DNA from: Klebsiella michiganensis
Lineage (GTDB): Bacteria; Pseudomonadota; Gammaproteobacteria; Enterobacterales; Enterobacteriaceae
NCBI GenBank assembly: GCA_000963575.1
Contig: CP011077.1
Span: 2,046,001 to 2,110,000, forward strand
DNA: 64,000 bases
Direction of reading: 5' to 3'
Under the pieces are notes generated by a model. It had not been told where the DNA came from. It worked only from the letters and a program-made list of their open reading frames with translations, and did no database searches. The position numbers and the translations under genes are program-made. Shown here in pieces: positions 1 through 8,730 of this stretch. Positions within the stretch are counted from its first letter, which is position 1. Each line of letters opens with the position of its first letter.

Positions 1-440
1 ACTGGCAGCAGCGGGCGAACCACCTGACGCTAAGCACGGCTTCCACGCTGTTGTTGACGCATCTGGTGCAGCATTACAGCAGCGTGCAGTGGAAGCTGCC
101 GACGGTGCGCGGTGGGCTGTCGCCTGCGGTGCTGCGCAATGCACAGGCGTATATCGAGCAGAACCTGAGCGAAGCGCTGACCCTCAGCGAGCTTGCCCGA
201 CTGGCGGATCTCAGCGAATACCACTTTGCACGCATGTTTAAACAGTCCACCGGCCAGGCGCCACATCAGTACGTTATGCAGCGCAGAATGGCGAAGGCGG
301 AAACCCTGGTGCGCCAGGGGAAACTGCCGCTGACGGATATCGCTATGGCCTGCGGGTTCAGCTCGCCCAGCCACTTCAGCAACCGCTTTAAAAGCGTCTT
401 CGGCGCAACGCCCTCGCAGCTACGCGCGCTTAAGCCCTGA
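1..440 (+). CDS. AraC-family transcriptional regulator, C-terminal part (5' end outside window)
   Basis: The frame is open from base 3, so the N-terminus lies off the left edge. The visible part ends in an AraC/XylS DNA-binding domain: two helix-turn-helix units, the first around LTLSELARLADLSEYHFARM and the second around LTDIAMACGFSSPSHFSNRF, followed by the typical GATPSQLR end. This is known to bind promoter DNA. The ligand-binding half is missing, so the effector and target are unknown. It converges on the BenE-type transporter gene, and the two 3' ends overlap by about 21 nt. Family assignment is secure; no specific symbol can be given. Confidence 0.9.
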   Translation, partial: WQQRANHLTLSTASTLLLTHLVQHYSSVQWKLPTVRGGLSPAVLRNAQAYIEQNLSEALTLSELARLADLSEYHFARMFKQSTGQAPHQYVMQRRMAKAETLVRQGKLPLTDIAMACGFSSPSHFSNRFKSVFGATPSQLRALKP

Positions 441-1586
441 AAGCGCGGTGTAACAAACGCCCCCGGCGATCACGCCCCAAAATGCAGAGCTGACGCCCAG
501 CAGATTGACGCCCGAGGCGGTGACCAAAAACGTCACGATGGCGGAATCCCTGTCACGCTCATGGTTCAGCGCCTGGTGCAGGCTGCCGGCAATGGTGCCC
601 AGCAGGGCAAGCCCGGCGAGGGTATGGATCCAGGCGAGCGGCAGCGCCGTCAGCAGGGTCGAAATCGCTCCGCCAAACACCCCGGCCAGTAAATAAAACG
701 CCCCCGCGGCAGCGGCGGCCAGCCAGCGTTTGTCTTTGTCCGGATGCGCTTCCGCGCTCTGACATATCGCGGCGGTAATGGCGGCGATGCAAACCGAAAA
801 CACCCCGAACGGCGCCAGAAGCAGGGCAATTAACGCCGTCACGACGATCAAGGGCGACACCGGCACCTTGTAGCCGGAAGCCGCCAGCGTGGCGACGCCG
901 GGAGCATTTTGCGAGGCCATCGTCACCAGGAAGAAGGGCACGCCGATGCCCAGCAGGCTGGCGAGACTAAACGAGGGGGCGATGAACTCAGGCACCGCGA
1001 CAGAAACCGGGACGCTCCCGGCGGTAAGTTCGCCGCTGGCAAAGCAAATCAGCAGGCCAATAAGCATGGCGACAACCACCGCATAGCGAGGCGCAAAAAC
1101 CTTCGCCAGCAGCCAGCCGGCCAGCATACTGACGCACAACAAAAAGTGACCCTGTAACGAAGTGAACGTATCCAGGCCAAAGCGCAGCAGAACCCCGGCC
1201 AGCATGGCGGCGGAGAGCGTGGGGGGGATCAGGCGCATCAGCCTGGCGAACAGCCCGGTCACGCCGCACATCAGGATCAGCAGCGAAGCGAAAATAAAAA
1301 TGCCCACCGCCTCGTTCAGGCTGTAGCCCGGCAGGCTGGTGGCCAGCAGCGCCGCGCCCGGCGTGGACCAGGCCGTGAGTATCGGCGCGCGATACCACAG
1401 CGTTAATCCCAGCGTGCTGATGCCCATCGCCAGCCCCAGCATCGTTAGCCAGCCGGCGATTTGGGGTGGGCTCGCGCCTGCGGCATCGGCCGCTTGCCAG
1501 ATAATGGCGGCGGAGCTGGCATAGCCGACCAGGACGGCAACGAAACCGGCCAGGACAGTGGGAAACGGCGGGAGATAAAGGCGCAT
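420..1586 (-). CDS. ydcO: BenE/YdcO family benzoate:H+ symporter-like inner-membrane transporter
   Basis: A 388-residue, very hydrophobic protein with about 12 predicted membrane segments. It is closely like E. coli YdcO, a BenE-family protein, including the N-terminal region GYASSAAIIWQAA, a TAWSTPGAALL motif and a VTMASQNAPG motif. The family is named for benzoate/proton symport, but the substrate of YdcO is not established. I chose the ATG at 1586, which starts at MRLYLPPFPT and matches the family start; an upstream ATG at 1628 would add 14 non-family residues. It diverges from sutR with an operator-rich gap of 94 nt, as in E. coli, so SutR probably controls it. Confidence 0.9.
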   Translation of the reverse strand: MRLYLPPFPTVLAGFVAVLVGYASSAAIIWQAADAAGASPPQIAGWLTMLGLAMGISTLGLTLWYRAPILTAWSTPGAALLATSLPGYSLNEAVGIFIFASLLILMCGVTGLFARLMRLIPPTLSAAMLAGVLLRFGLDTFTSLQGHFLLCVSMLAGWLLAKVFAPRYAVVVAMLIGLLICFASGELTAGSVPVSVAVPEFIAPSFSLASLLGIGVPFFLVTMASQNAPGVATLAASGYKVPVSPLIVVTALIALLLAPFGVFSVCIAAITAAICQSAEAHPDKDKRWLAAAAAGAFYLLAGVFGGAISTLLTALPLAWIHTLAGLALLGTIAGSLHQALNHERDRDSAIVTFLVTASGVNLLGVSSAFWGVIAGGVCYTALSGLKRA

Positions 1587-1598
1587 ATTTGACTCGTT

Positions 1599-1663
1599 GT
1601 GCGTTATAACGTCCGGGGAATATAGCATCGTGCGTTATAGCGCACAAGGCGCTATACTGCGCC
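1599..1663. promoter_or_regulatory. Divergent ydcO/sutR control region with three related dyads
   Basis: Three inverted repeats share a GCGyTATA-like core. The first is CGTTATAACG at 1602-1611, a perfect 10-nt palindrome. The second is GTGCGTTATAGCGCAC at 1630-1645, with 5-bp outer arms. The third is GGCGCTATACTGCGCC at 1648-1663, with perfect 5-bp arms; it contains TATACT, which could serve as the -10 of sutR. Binding by SutR is inferred from the position between the two genes. Confidence 0.55.
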
Positions 1664-1680
1664 CTCAACGGGAGGAGAGA

Positions 1681-2220
1681 ATGGACATAGCGCAACATCT
1701 GGCGAACACCCTGAAAAGCCTGCGCCAGGCCAGAGGCTGGAGTCTGACCTTCGCGGCGGAGCAAACCGGCGTATCTAAAGCCATGCTCGGGCAAATCGAA
1801 CGCAACGAATCCAGCCCCACCGTCGCGACATTATGGAAAATTGCCACCGGCTTCAACGTGCCGTTTTCGGTGTTCCTTGAGGCGGAAGCCGCTCCCGCTC
1901 GCCCGGTATTTGATCCGCAGCACAGGGAAATGGTGGTGGTGCCGATTTTCCCTTATGACCCGCAGCTGCGCTTCGATCATTTCTCTATCCGGCTCGCACC
2001 GGGGGCGCTTAGTGAGTCCTCCGCACACGACCATGGCGTAGTGGAGCATGTGGTGGTGATTAACGGCGTGCTGGAAATGAAAATTGACGGCGAATGGCAG
2101 ACGGTGCAGGCCGGCGCGGGCTTAAAATTCCCCGGCGATCGGCCCCATGCTTACCGCAATCCCGGTGCTGATGAGGTGCATTTCCATTCGTTAATCCACT
2201 ATCCCGCGACGACCGCATGA
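1681..2220 (+). CDS. sutR: SutR-like XRE/cupin transcriptional regulator
   Basis: A 179-residue protein with an N-terminal Cro/C1-type helix-turn-helix (about residues 8-62, with the WSLTFAAEQTGVSKAMLGQIE recognition region) and a C-terminal cupin domain (about 105-170, containing HDHGVVEHVVVINGVLEMKI). This is the SutR (YdcN) architecture; in E. coli SutR is linked to sulfur utilisation. The start at 1681 has a strong GGGAGGAGA ribosome site directly upstream, and the open frame further upstream crosses the operator region. The divergent neighbour is ydcO and the next gene is rlhA, reproducing the E. coli ydcN-ydcO-ydcP neighbourhood. It probably represses or tunes its own divergent promoter. 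Confidence 0.88.
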   Translation: MDIAQHLANTLKSLRQARGWSLTFAAEQTGVSKAMLGQIERNESSPTVATLWKIATGFNVPFSVFLEAEAAPARPVFDPQHREMVVVPIFPYDPQLRFDHFSIRLAPGALSESSAHDHGVVEHVVVINGVLEMKIDGEWQTVQAGAGLKFPGDRPHAYRNPGADEVHFHSLIHYPATTA

Positions 2221-2249
2221 TCCCTCTGTTTTTGCGCCGGGGAAGTGAC

Positions 2250-2255
2250 TACAAT
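2250..2255 (+). promoter_or_regulatory. Possible -10 element of rlhA
   Basis: TACAAT lies 36 nt before the rlhA ATG, just after the sutR stop. No good -35 is visible at 16-18 bp upstream, so this is only a weak promoter candidate. Confidence 0.3.
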
Positions 2256-2291
2256 AGCGGCCTTTCGCCATTACAGAACACGACAAATTTT

Positions 2292-4256
2292 ATGCGCCTG
2301 CACGCAAATCAACTTGAATTACTCAGTCCTGCCCGTGATACCGCCATCGCCCGCGAAGCCATTCTCCATGGCGCGGATGCGGTTTACATCGGCGGGCCTG
2401 GCTTTGGCGCTCGCCATAACGCCGGTAACAGCCTGCAAGACCTGGCTGAACTGGTGCCGTTTGCCCACCGCTACGGGGCGAAGATTTTCGTTACGCTCAA
2501 TACCATTTTGCACGACGATGAGCTGGAGCCTGCGCGCTCGATGATCGTCGACCTGTACGAAGCCGGGGTTGATGCGCTGATCGTGCAGGATATGGGCGTG
2601 CTGGAAATGGATCTGCCGCCAATTGAGCTGCACGCCAGTACCCAGTGCGATATTCGCAGCGTGGAAAAAGCGAAGTTTCTGTCCGATGCGGGATTCTCGC
2701 AAATCGTGCTGGCGCGCGAGCTAAACCTGCAGCAAATTGCCGCTATTCATCAGAATGTTGACGCGACGATTGAGTTCTTTATTCACGGCGCGCTGTGCGT
2801 GGCGTATTCCGGGCAGTGTAATATTTCCCATGCCCAGACCGGGCGCAGCGCTAACCGCGGCGACTGCTCTCAGGCTTGCCGCCTGCCGTACACCCTGAAA
2901 GACGACCAGGGTCGCGTTGTGGCCTATGAAAAACACCTGCTGTCGATGAAAGACAACGACCAAAGCGCTAACCTGGCGGCTCTGGTAGAGGCGGGCGTGC
3001 GCTCCTTCAAAATTGAAGGGCGTTACAAAGACATGAGCTACGTGAAAAATATCACCGCGTACTACCGCCAGCTGCTGGACGAGCTGATGGAAGGGCGCAG
3101 CGATCTGACCCGCGCCTCTTCCGGGGTGACATCGCACTACTTTATTCCATCCCCGGATAAAACTTTCCACCGCGGCAGCACCGACTACTTCGTTAACGAG
3201 CGCAAAATCGACATCGGCGCGTTTGACTCGCCGAAATTCGTTGGCCTGCCGGTAGGTGAAGTGCTGAAAGTGAGCAAAGATCACCTCGACGTCACCACCA
3301 CCGACGCCCTGACCAACGGCGATGGCCTGAACGTGCTGATCAAGCGTGAAATTGTCGGCTTCCGCGCCAATACGGTGGAGAAAACCGGGAAAAATCAGTA
3401 CCGCATCTGGCCAAATGAAATGCCGGAAACGCTGAAAAAGGTGCGCCCTAACCACCCGCTGAACCGGAACCTGGACCATAACTGGCAGCAGGCGCTGCTG
3501 AAAACCTCCAGCGAGCGCCGCGTGGGGGTGGATATCGAACTGACCGGCAGTCAGCAACAGTTAGTGATGAAAGCAACCAGCGAAGAGGGCGTCAGCGTCA
3601 GTAAAACGCTCGTCGGCCAGTTTGATGTCGCCAATAATCCGCAGAAAGCTTTCGACAGCCTGCGTGACGGTCTGACCAAACTGGGGCAGACCATGTACTC
3701 CGCCCGGAAGGTGAACATTCTGCTGGAAGAGGCCTTGTTTGTGCCAAATGCTCAGCTTAACCAGCTGCGCCGCGATGCCATTGACGCCCTGACAGAAGCG
3801 CGCCTGCAAAACTACCAGCGCGGAACCCGTAAAGCGGTCAGCGTGCCGCCGCCGGTCTACCCGGACAGCCATTTAAGCTTCCTGGCGAACGTTTATAACC
3901 ACAAGGCGCGTGAGTTTTATCACCGCTACGGCGTGCAGCTGATTGATGCCGCCTATGAAGCGCACGAAGAGAAGGGCGAAGTGCCGGTGATGATCACCAA
4001 ACACTGTCTGCGTTTCGCGTTTAACCTCTGCCCGAAACAGGCGAAGGGGAATATTAAGAGCTGGAAGGCGACCCCGATGCAGCTGGTGCACGGCGACGAA
4101 GTGCTGACGCTGAAATTTGACTGCCGGCCATGCGAAATGCACGTCATCGGCAAGATGAAAAACCACATCCTGAAGATGCCGCTGCCGGGAAGCGTGGTGG
4201 CGTCCATCAGCCCGGATGATTTGATGAAAACGCTACCGGGCAAAGCGAAGCGTTAA
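2292..4256 (+). CDS. rlhA: 23S rRNA 5-hydroxycytidine C2501 synthase
   Basis: A 654-residue U32-peptidase-family protein nearly colinear with E. coli RlhA (YdcP). In E. coli, RlhA hydroxylates cytidine 2501 of 23S rRNA. The N-terminal barrel begins QLELLSPARD and carries the IYIGGPGFGARHN-like segment. The U32 signature region FFIHGALCVAYSGQC lies near residues 160-175. The C-terminus has Cys residues in CLRFAFNLCP and CRPCEMHVIGK, likely metal-cluster ligands. I start at 2292, where the family sequence begins; an in-frame start at 2217 would overlap the sutR stop and add 25 unrelated residues. A strong intrinsic terminator follows. Confidence 0.93.
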   Translation: MRLHANQLELLSPARDTAIAREAILHGADAVYIGGPGFGARHNAGNSLQDLAELVPFAHRYGAKIFVTLNTILHDDELEPARSMIVDLYEAGVDALIVQDMGVLEMDLPPIELHASTQCDIRSVEKAKFLSDAGFSQIVLARELNLQQIAAIHQNVDATIEFFIHGALCVAYSGQCNISHAQTGRSANRGDCSQACRLPYTLKDDQGRVVAYEKHLLSMKDNDQSANLAALVEAGVRSFKIEGRYKDMSYVKNITAYYRQLLDELMEGRSDLTRASSGVTSHYFIPSPDKTFHRGSTDYFVNERKIDIGAFDSPKFVGLPVGEVLKVSKDHLDVTTTDALTNGDGLNVLIKREIVGFRANTVEKTGKNQYRIWPNEMPETLKKVRPNHPLNRNLDHNWQQALLKTSSERRVGVDIELTGSQQQLVMKATSEEGVSVSKTLVGQFDVANNPQKAFDSLRDGLTKLGQTMYSARKVNILLEEALFVPNAQLNQLRRDAIDALTEARLQNYQRGTRKAVSVPPPVYPDSHLSFLANVYNHKAREFYHRYGVQLIDAAYEAHEEKGEVPVMITKHCLRFAFNLCPKQAKGNIKSWKATPMQLVHGDEVLTLKFDCRPCEMHVIGKMKNHILKMPLPGSVVASISPDDLMKTLPGKAKR

Positions 4257-4275
4257 TTTCCCTGCTTATTATTTA

Positions 4276-4305
4276 AAACCGTCTATTTCAGGCGGTTTTT
4301 TTTTA
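4276..4305 (+). terminator. Rho-independent terminator after rlhA
   Basis: The stem AAACCGTCT / AGGCGGTTT with a short ATTTC loop is followed by a run of T. It lies 20 nt after the rlhA stop. Confidence 0.85.
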
Positions 4306-4626
4306 ATCACTCGTAAGGGATTAATTATTATTTGTCACACACGGAATTATTCCGCTATTAAACCAAAACAGATTAAGCGTGACATTCAGGTGACAAATTT
4401 TGTCTTTCTCAGACACTTTTTCAGCAAGCAATGCTTAACTTCACGATTTTTCGTTATATCTCACTTTCTTAATACTGTTCTAAGATTTCTTTGTTAAATT
4501 CTTTTCATTGATTAGTTGTTTAGCTAAACAGGCCGTACTTCTTGAATGTTGTACTTTTATTTAATTAGTCTGATTCATTATCCCGTCAGCTTTTGGCGTT
4601 TAGCGATTTAATAAGGAATCCACGTA
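4306..4626 (+). promoter_or_regulatory. arn operon promoter region
   Basis: An AT-rich non-coding stretch of about 320 nt between the rlhA terminator and arnB. It holds the PmrA-like direct repeat listed separately. A TAAATT at about 4495-4500, some 10 nt after the repeat, could be the -10. No open reading frame of note is seen. Confidence 0.6.
4468..4484 (+). promoter_or_regulatory. PmrA (BasR) box candidate upstream of arnB
   Basis: CTTAAT, 5 nt, TCTAAG fits the published PmrA direct repeat YTTAAK-N5-YTTAAK with one mismatch. PmrA drives arn operons in Salmonella and E. coli, and the position, about 140 nt before the arnB start, is suitable. Confidence 0.6.
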
Positions 4627-5766
4627 ATGAGTGATTTTCTGCCTTTTTCACGTCCAGCTTTAGGTGCGGAAGAAATTGCAGCGGTAACGGAAGTCATGCA
4701 ATCCGGCTGGATCACGACCGGGCCGAAAAACCAGGCGCTTGAGAAGGCATTTTGCGACTTAACCGGCAATAAACATGCCATTGCTGTAAGTTCCGCAACC
4801 GGTGGGATGCACGTTACCCTGATGGCGCTTGGACTGCAGGCGGGTGACGAGGTGATCACACCTTCACTGACATGGGTTTCCACGCTCAACATGATTGTGC
4901 TGCTGGGCGCCGAACCGGTGATGATTGACGTCGATCGCGATACGCTGATGGTCACGCCTGAAGCCATTGAGGCGGCCATTACCCCGCGTACTAAAGCCAT
5001 CATTCCCGTGCACTATGCGGGCGCGCCTGCCGACATCGACGCTATTCGCGCCATCGGCGAGCGTCACGGCATTCCGGTGATTGAAGATGCTGCCCATGCG
5101 GCCGGCACCGAATACAAAGGCAAGCACGTTGGCTCTCAGGGCACGGCTATTTTCTCTTTCCACGCCATCAAGAACATGACCTGCGCCGAAGGCGGGCTGA
5201 TCGTGACCGATGACGACCAGTTTGCCAACCGCATTCGTAGCCTGAAGTTCCACGGTCTGGGCGTGGACGCATTTGACCGCCAGACGCACGGTCGTGCACC
5301 GCAGGCCGAGGTGATTTCTCCGGGCTTCAAATACAATCTTGCGGACATCAACGCGGCTATCGCGCTGGTGCAGCTGGGCAAACTGGAGCAAATCAACGTC
5401 CGTCGCCAGGAAATTGCCGAACGCTACCTCAAAGAGCTGGCCGATACCCCATTCCTGCCGCTTGCCGCCCCGACCTGGCAGCACCGCCACGCCTGGCACC
5501 TGTTTATCATCCGCGTGGATGAAGCCACCTGTGGCATCTCCCGCAGCGGCCTGATGGAAGCGCTGAAAGAACGCGGCATCGGCACTGGCCTGCATTTCCG
5601 CGCGGCGCACACCCAAAAATATTACCGCGAACGCTATCCGCAGCTTCAACTGCCGAACAGCGACTGGAACAGCGAGCGTATTTGCTCCATTCCTCTGTTC
5701 CCAACCATGACTGACGATGACACTTCCCGCGTCATTACCGCCTTACGTGAAATAGCAGGACTCTAA
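4627..5766 (+). CDS. arnB: UDP-4-amino-4-deoxy-L-arabinose--oxoglutarate aminotransferase
   Basis: A 379-residue DegT/DnrJ/EryC1-type PLP aminotransferase. ArnB transfers an amino group from glutamate to UDP-4-keto-arabinose, making UDP-L-Ara4N in the cytoplasm. The PLP lysine sits in SFHAIKNMTCAEGG (about K182), with the cofactor motif SSATGGMH near residues 56-62 and the aspartate region VIEDAAHAAG near 150-160. The length matches the family. The start at 4627 has AAGGA 11 nt upstream. It is the first gene of a tightly packed seven-gene operon; arnC begins one base after its stop. Confidence 0.96.
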   Translation: MSDFLPFSRPALGAEEIAAVTEVMQSGWITTGPKNQALEKAFCDLTGNKHAIAVSSATGGMHVTLMALGLQAGDEVITPSLTWVSTLNMIVLLGAEPVMIDVDRDTLMVTPEAIEAAITPRTKAIIPVHYAGAPADIDAIRAIGERHGIPVIEDAAHAAGTEYKGKHVGSQGTAIFSFHAIKNMTCAEGGLIVTDDDQFANRIRSLKFHGLGVDAFDRQTHGRAPQAEVISPGFKYNLADINAAIALVQLGKLEQINVRRQEIAERYLKELADTPFLPLAAPTWQHRHAWHLFIIRVDEATCGISRSGLMEALKERGIGTGLHFRAAHTQKYYRERYPQLQLPNSDWNSERICSIPLFPTMTDDDTSRVITALREIAGL

Positions 5767-5767
5767 G

Positions 5768-6748
5768 ATGACGACCCCGGAAACCATCCAAAAAGTATCC
5801 GTTGTGATCCCGGTGTACAACGAACAGGACAGCCTGCCTGAGCTGCTCCGTCGTACCACGGAAGCTTGTCAAAAGCTGAACCGCGATTACGAAATTCTCC
5901 TTATCGATGATGGCAGCAGCGACGACTCTGCCGCCATGCTGACCCGCGCGGCAGAAGCCCCTGACAGCCACATTGTTGCGGTACTGCTGAACCGCAACTA
6001 CGGCCAGCACTCGGCGATTATGGCGGGCTTTAGCCACGTCACTGGCGATCTTATCGTCACCCTGGATGCTGACCTGCAAAACCCACCGGAAGAGATCCCG
6101 CGCCTGGTTGAGAAGGCCGATGAAGGATATGACGTGGTGGGTACCGTGCGTCAGAACCGTCAGGACAGCTGGTTCCGCAAGCGCGCGTCAAAAATGATTA
6201 ACCACCTGATCCAGCGCACCACCGGCAAAGCAATGGGCGACTACGGCTGCATGCTGCGCGCTTACCGCCGCCATATCATTGACGCGATGCTGCACTGCCA
6301 TGAACGCAGCACCTTTATCCCGATTCTGGCAAACACCTTTGCGCGTCGCGCCATCGAGATCCCGGTGCACCACGATGAGCGCCAGTTCGGCGACTCGAAG
6401 TACAGCTTCATGCGCCTGATCAACCTGATGTATGACCTGATCACTTGCCTGACCACCACGCCGCTGCGTTTGCTCAGCGTCGTAGGCAGCATTATCGCAC
6501 TTTCCGGCTTTGCGCTGGCGGTGCTGCTGGTGGTGTTACGTCTTGCCCTTGGCCCGCAGTGGGCGGCGGACGGTGTGTTTATGCTCTTCGCCGTGCTGTT
6601 CACCTTCATTGGCGCCCAGTTTATCGGTATGGGGCTGCTGGGTGAGTACATTGGCCGTATCTACAACGACGTGCGTGCTCGCCCTCGTTACTTTATTCAA
6701 CGCGTAGTTAGCAGTGAAACCGCTTTATCTTCAGAGGAAAATCAATAA
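5768..6748 (+). CDS. arnC: Undecaprenyl-phosphate 4-deoxy-4-formamido-L-arabinose transferase
   Basis: A 326-residue GT2 glycosyltransferase. It attaches formylated Ara4N from UDP to undecaprenyl phosphate at the inner face of the membrane. The N-terminal catalytic domain shows VVIPVYNEQDSL, LLIDDGSSDDS and the metal-binding TLDADLQNPPEE. Two C-terminal transmembrane segments follow (about 235-260 and 270-292), then an IGRIYNDVRARPRYF tail. It starts one base after arnB and overlaps the arnA start by one base, so translation is probably coupled. Confidence 0.96.
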   Translation: MTTPETIQKVSVVIPVYNEQDSLPELLRRTTEACQKLNRDYEILLIDDGSSDDSAAMLTRAAEAPDSHIVAVLLNRNYGQHSAIMAGFSHVTGDLIVTLDADLQNPPEEIPRLVEKADEGYDVVGTVRQNRQDSWFRKRASKMINHLIQRTTGKAMGDYGCMLRAYRRHIIDAMLHCHERSTFIPILANTFARRAIEIPVHHDERQFGDSKYSFMRLINLMYDLITCLTTTPLRLLSVVGSIIALSGFALAVLLVVLRLALGPQWAADGVFMLFAVLFTFIGAQFIGMGLLGEYIGRIYNDVRARPRYFIQRVVSSETALSSEENQ

Positions 6749-8730
6749 TGAAAGCAGTTGTTTTCGCCTATCACGATATGGGCTGTGTGGGTGTTCGTGC
6801 CCTGGTTGAAGCAGGCTATGACATTGCAGCAATTTATACTCACCCGGATAACGCCGCTGAGAATAACTTCTTTGGCTCTGTGGCCCGCACGGCGGCAGAA
6901 TTCGGCATTCCAGTTTTTGCTCCTGAAGATGTGAACCACCCGCTGTGGGTTGACCGCATTAAAGACGCGCAGCCTGAAGTCATTTTCTCCTTCTACTACC
7001 GCAACCTGCTGAGCGAAGAGATCCTGGACTGCGCTTCCGTAGGCGCGTTTAACCTCCACGGTTCTCTGCTGCCTAAATTCCGCGGTCGTGCACCGTTGAA
7101 CTGGGTGCTGGTAAAAGGTGAAACGGAAACCGGCGTGACTCTGCACCGCATGGTGAAACGTGCGGATGCGGGCGACATTGTTGCTCAGGAACGCGTGGCA
7201 ATTGCGGCAGAAGATACCGCCCTGACCCTGCACCACAAACTGTGCGAAACCGCAAAATCCCTGCTGGCGAAAAGCCTGCCGGTGATCAAAACCGGTCACT
7301 TCCCGCAGACCGCACAGGACGAAGCAAAAGCCACCTATTTCGGCGGCCGTTCACCAAAGGATGGCGCGATCAGCTGGGAAGGCTCTGCTGCAGAAGCGAA
7401 CAATCTGGTACGTGCGGTAACTGAACCATGGCCAGGCGCGTTCAGCTACGTCGGCGGCGGCAAATTCATTATCTGGAAAAGCCGCGTGCTGGAAAGCAAC
7501 AACGGTGCAAAAGCCGGGACAGTTATCTCCGTTAATCCGCTGGTGATTGCCTGTGGAACCGGTGCTCTGGAAGTGGTTACCGGCCAGGCTGAAAACGGCG
7601 TGTACATGCAGGGCTCCCAGCTCGCGCAGTCGTTGGGCCTGGTCAGCGGTGCCATTTTGAGCAGCAAGCCGGTGTCCGCTATCAAGCGTCGTACCCGCGT
7701 GCTTATCCTGGGCGTGAACGGCTTCATCGGTAACCACCTGACCGAACGTCTGCTGCGCGATGACAACTTCGAAATTTTCGGTCTGGACATCGGTTCTGAC
7801 GCTATTTCTCGCTTCATCGGTAACGAGCGTTTCCACTTTGTGGAAGGCGACATCAGCATCCACTCCGAATGGATCGAGTACCACATTAAGAAATGTGACG
7901 TTGTTCTGCCGCTGGTGGCTATCGCGACGCCAATCGAATACACCCGTAACCCACTGCGCGTATTCGAACTCGACTTCGAAGAGAACCTGAAGATTATCCG
8001 CGACTGCGTGAAATACAAAAAACGCATTATCTTCCCGTCCACGTCCGAAGTGTACGGCATGTGCACCGACAAGTCGTTTGACGAAGATAACTCCCCGCTG
8101 ATCGTTGGGCCAATCAACAAGCAACGCTGGATCTACTCCGTGTCCAAGCAGCTGCTTGACCGGGTTATCTGGGCCTACGGTGAAAAAGAAGGGCTGCGCT
8201 TCACGCTGTTCCGTCCGTTTAACTGGATGGGGCCGCGTCTGGACAACCTGAACGCCGCGCGTATCGGTAGCTCCCGTGCAATTACCCAGCTTATCCTGAA
8301 CCTGGTTGAAGGTTCTCCGATCAAGCTCATCGACGGCGGTAAGCAGAAGCGTTGCTTCACCGACATCGGTGATGGCATCGAAGCGCTGTTCCGCATTATT
8401 GAAAACAAAAACAATAACTGCGACGGCCAGATCATCAACATCGGTAACCCGGAGAACGAAGCGAGCATCAAACAGCTGGCAGAAATGCTGCTGGAAAGCT
8501 TCGAACGTCATCCGCTTCGCAGCCAGTTCCCGCCGTTTGCCGGTTTCCGCGAAGTGGAAAGCAGCGCGTACTACGGTAAAGGCTATCAGGACGTTGAACA
8601 CCGTAAGCCAAGCATCCGCAACGCGCAGCGCCTGCTGGACTGGACGCCTGAAGTCCACATGGAAAAAACCATCGACGAAACGCTGGACTTCTTCCTGAAA
8701 ACCGTTGAGCTGACGGACCCTGCTTCATGA
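6748..8730 (+). CDS. arnA: Bifunctional UDP-Ara4N formyltransferase / UDP-glucuronic acid decarboxylase
   Basis: A 660-residue two-domain enzyme. The N-terminal 10-formyl-THF-dependent transferase (about 1-300) has its catalytic Asn102 and His104 in FNLHGSLLPKFRGRAP. The C-terminal short-chain-dehydrogenase domain (about 315-655) has the NAD-binding ILGVNGFIGNHL motif, a PSTSEVYG segment and a YSVSK Tyr-Lys pair. It oxidatively decarboxylates UDP-glucuronate to the 4-keto sugar used by ArnB and later formylates the product. Full length. The last four bases overlap arnD (ATGA). Confidence 0.97.
   Translation: MKAVVFAYHDMGCVGVRALVEAGYDIAAIYTHPDNAAENNFFGSVARTAAEFGIPVFAPEDVNHPLWVDRIKDAQPEVIFSFYYRNLLSEEILDCASVGAFNLHGSLLPKFRGRAPLNWVLVKGETETGVTLHRMVKRADAGDIVAQERVAIAAEDTALTLHHKLCETAKSLLAKSLPVIKTGHFPQTAQDEAKATYFGGRSPKDGAISWEGSAAEANNLVRAVTEPWPGAFSYVGGGKFIIWKSRVLESNNGAKAGTVISVNPLVIACGTGALEVVTGQAENGVYMQGSQLAQSLGLVSGAILSSKPVSAIKRRTRVLILGVNGFIGNHLTERLLRDDNFEIFGLDIGSDAISRFIGNERFHFVEGDISIHSEWIEYHIKKCDVVLPLVAIATPIEYTRNPLRVFELDFEENLKIIRDCVKYKKRIIFPSTSEVYGMCTDKSFDEDNSPLIVGPINKQRWIYSVSKQLLDRVIWAYGEKEGLRFTLFRPFNWMGPRLDNLNAARIGSSRAITQLILNLVEGSPIKLIDGGKQKRCFTDIGDGIEALFRIIENKNNNCDGQIINIGNPENEASIKQLAEMLLESFERHPLRSQFPPFAGFREVESSAYYGKGYQDVEHRKPSIRNAQRLLDWTPEVHMEKTIDETLDFFLKTVELTDPAS

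Noticed and set aside
988..1794. Long minus-strand frame of 268 codons overlapping ydcO and sutR
   Set aside because: It is a shadow of the real genes, rich in Arg/Pro/His, and runs across the divergent promoter region.
7351..8658. 435-codon frame antisense to arnA
   Set aside because: A long antisense frame is expected from the codon bias of arnA; it has no recognised domain or start signal.
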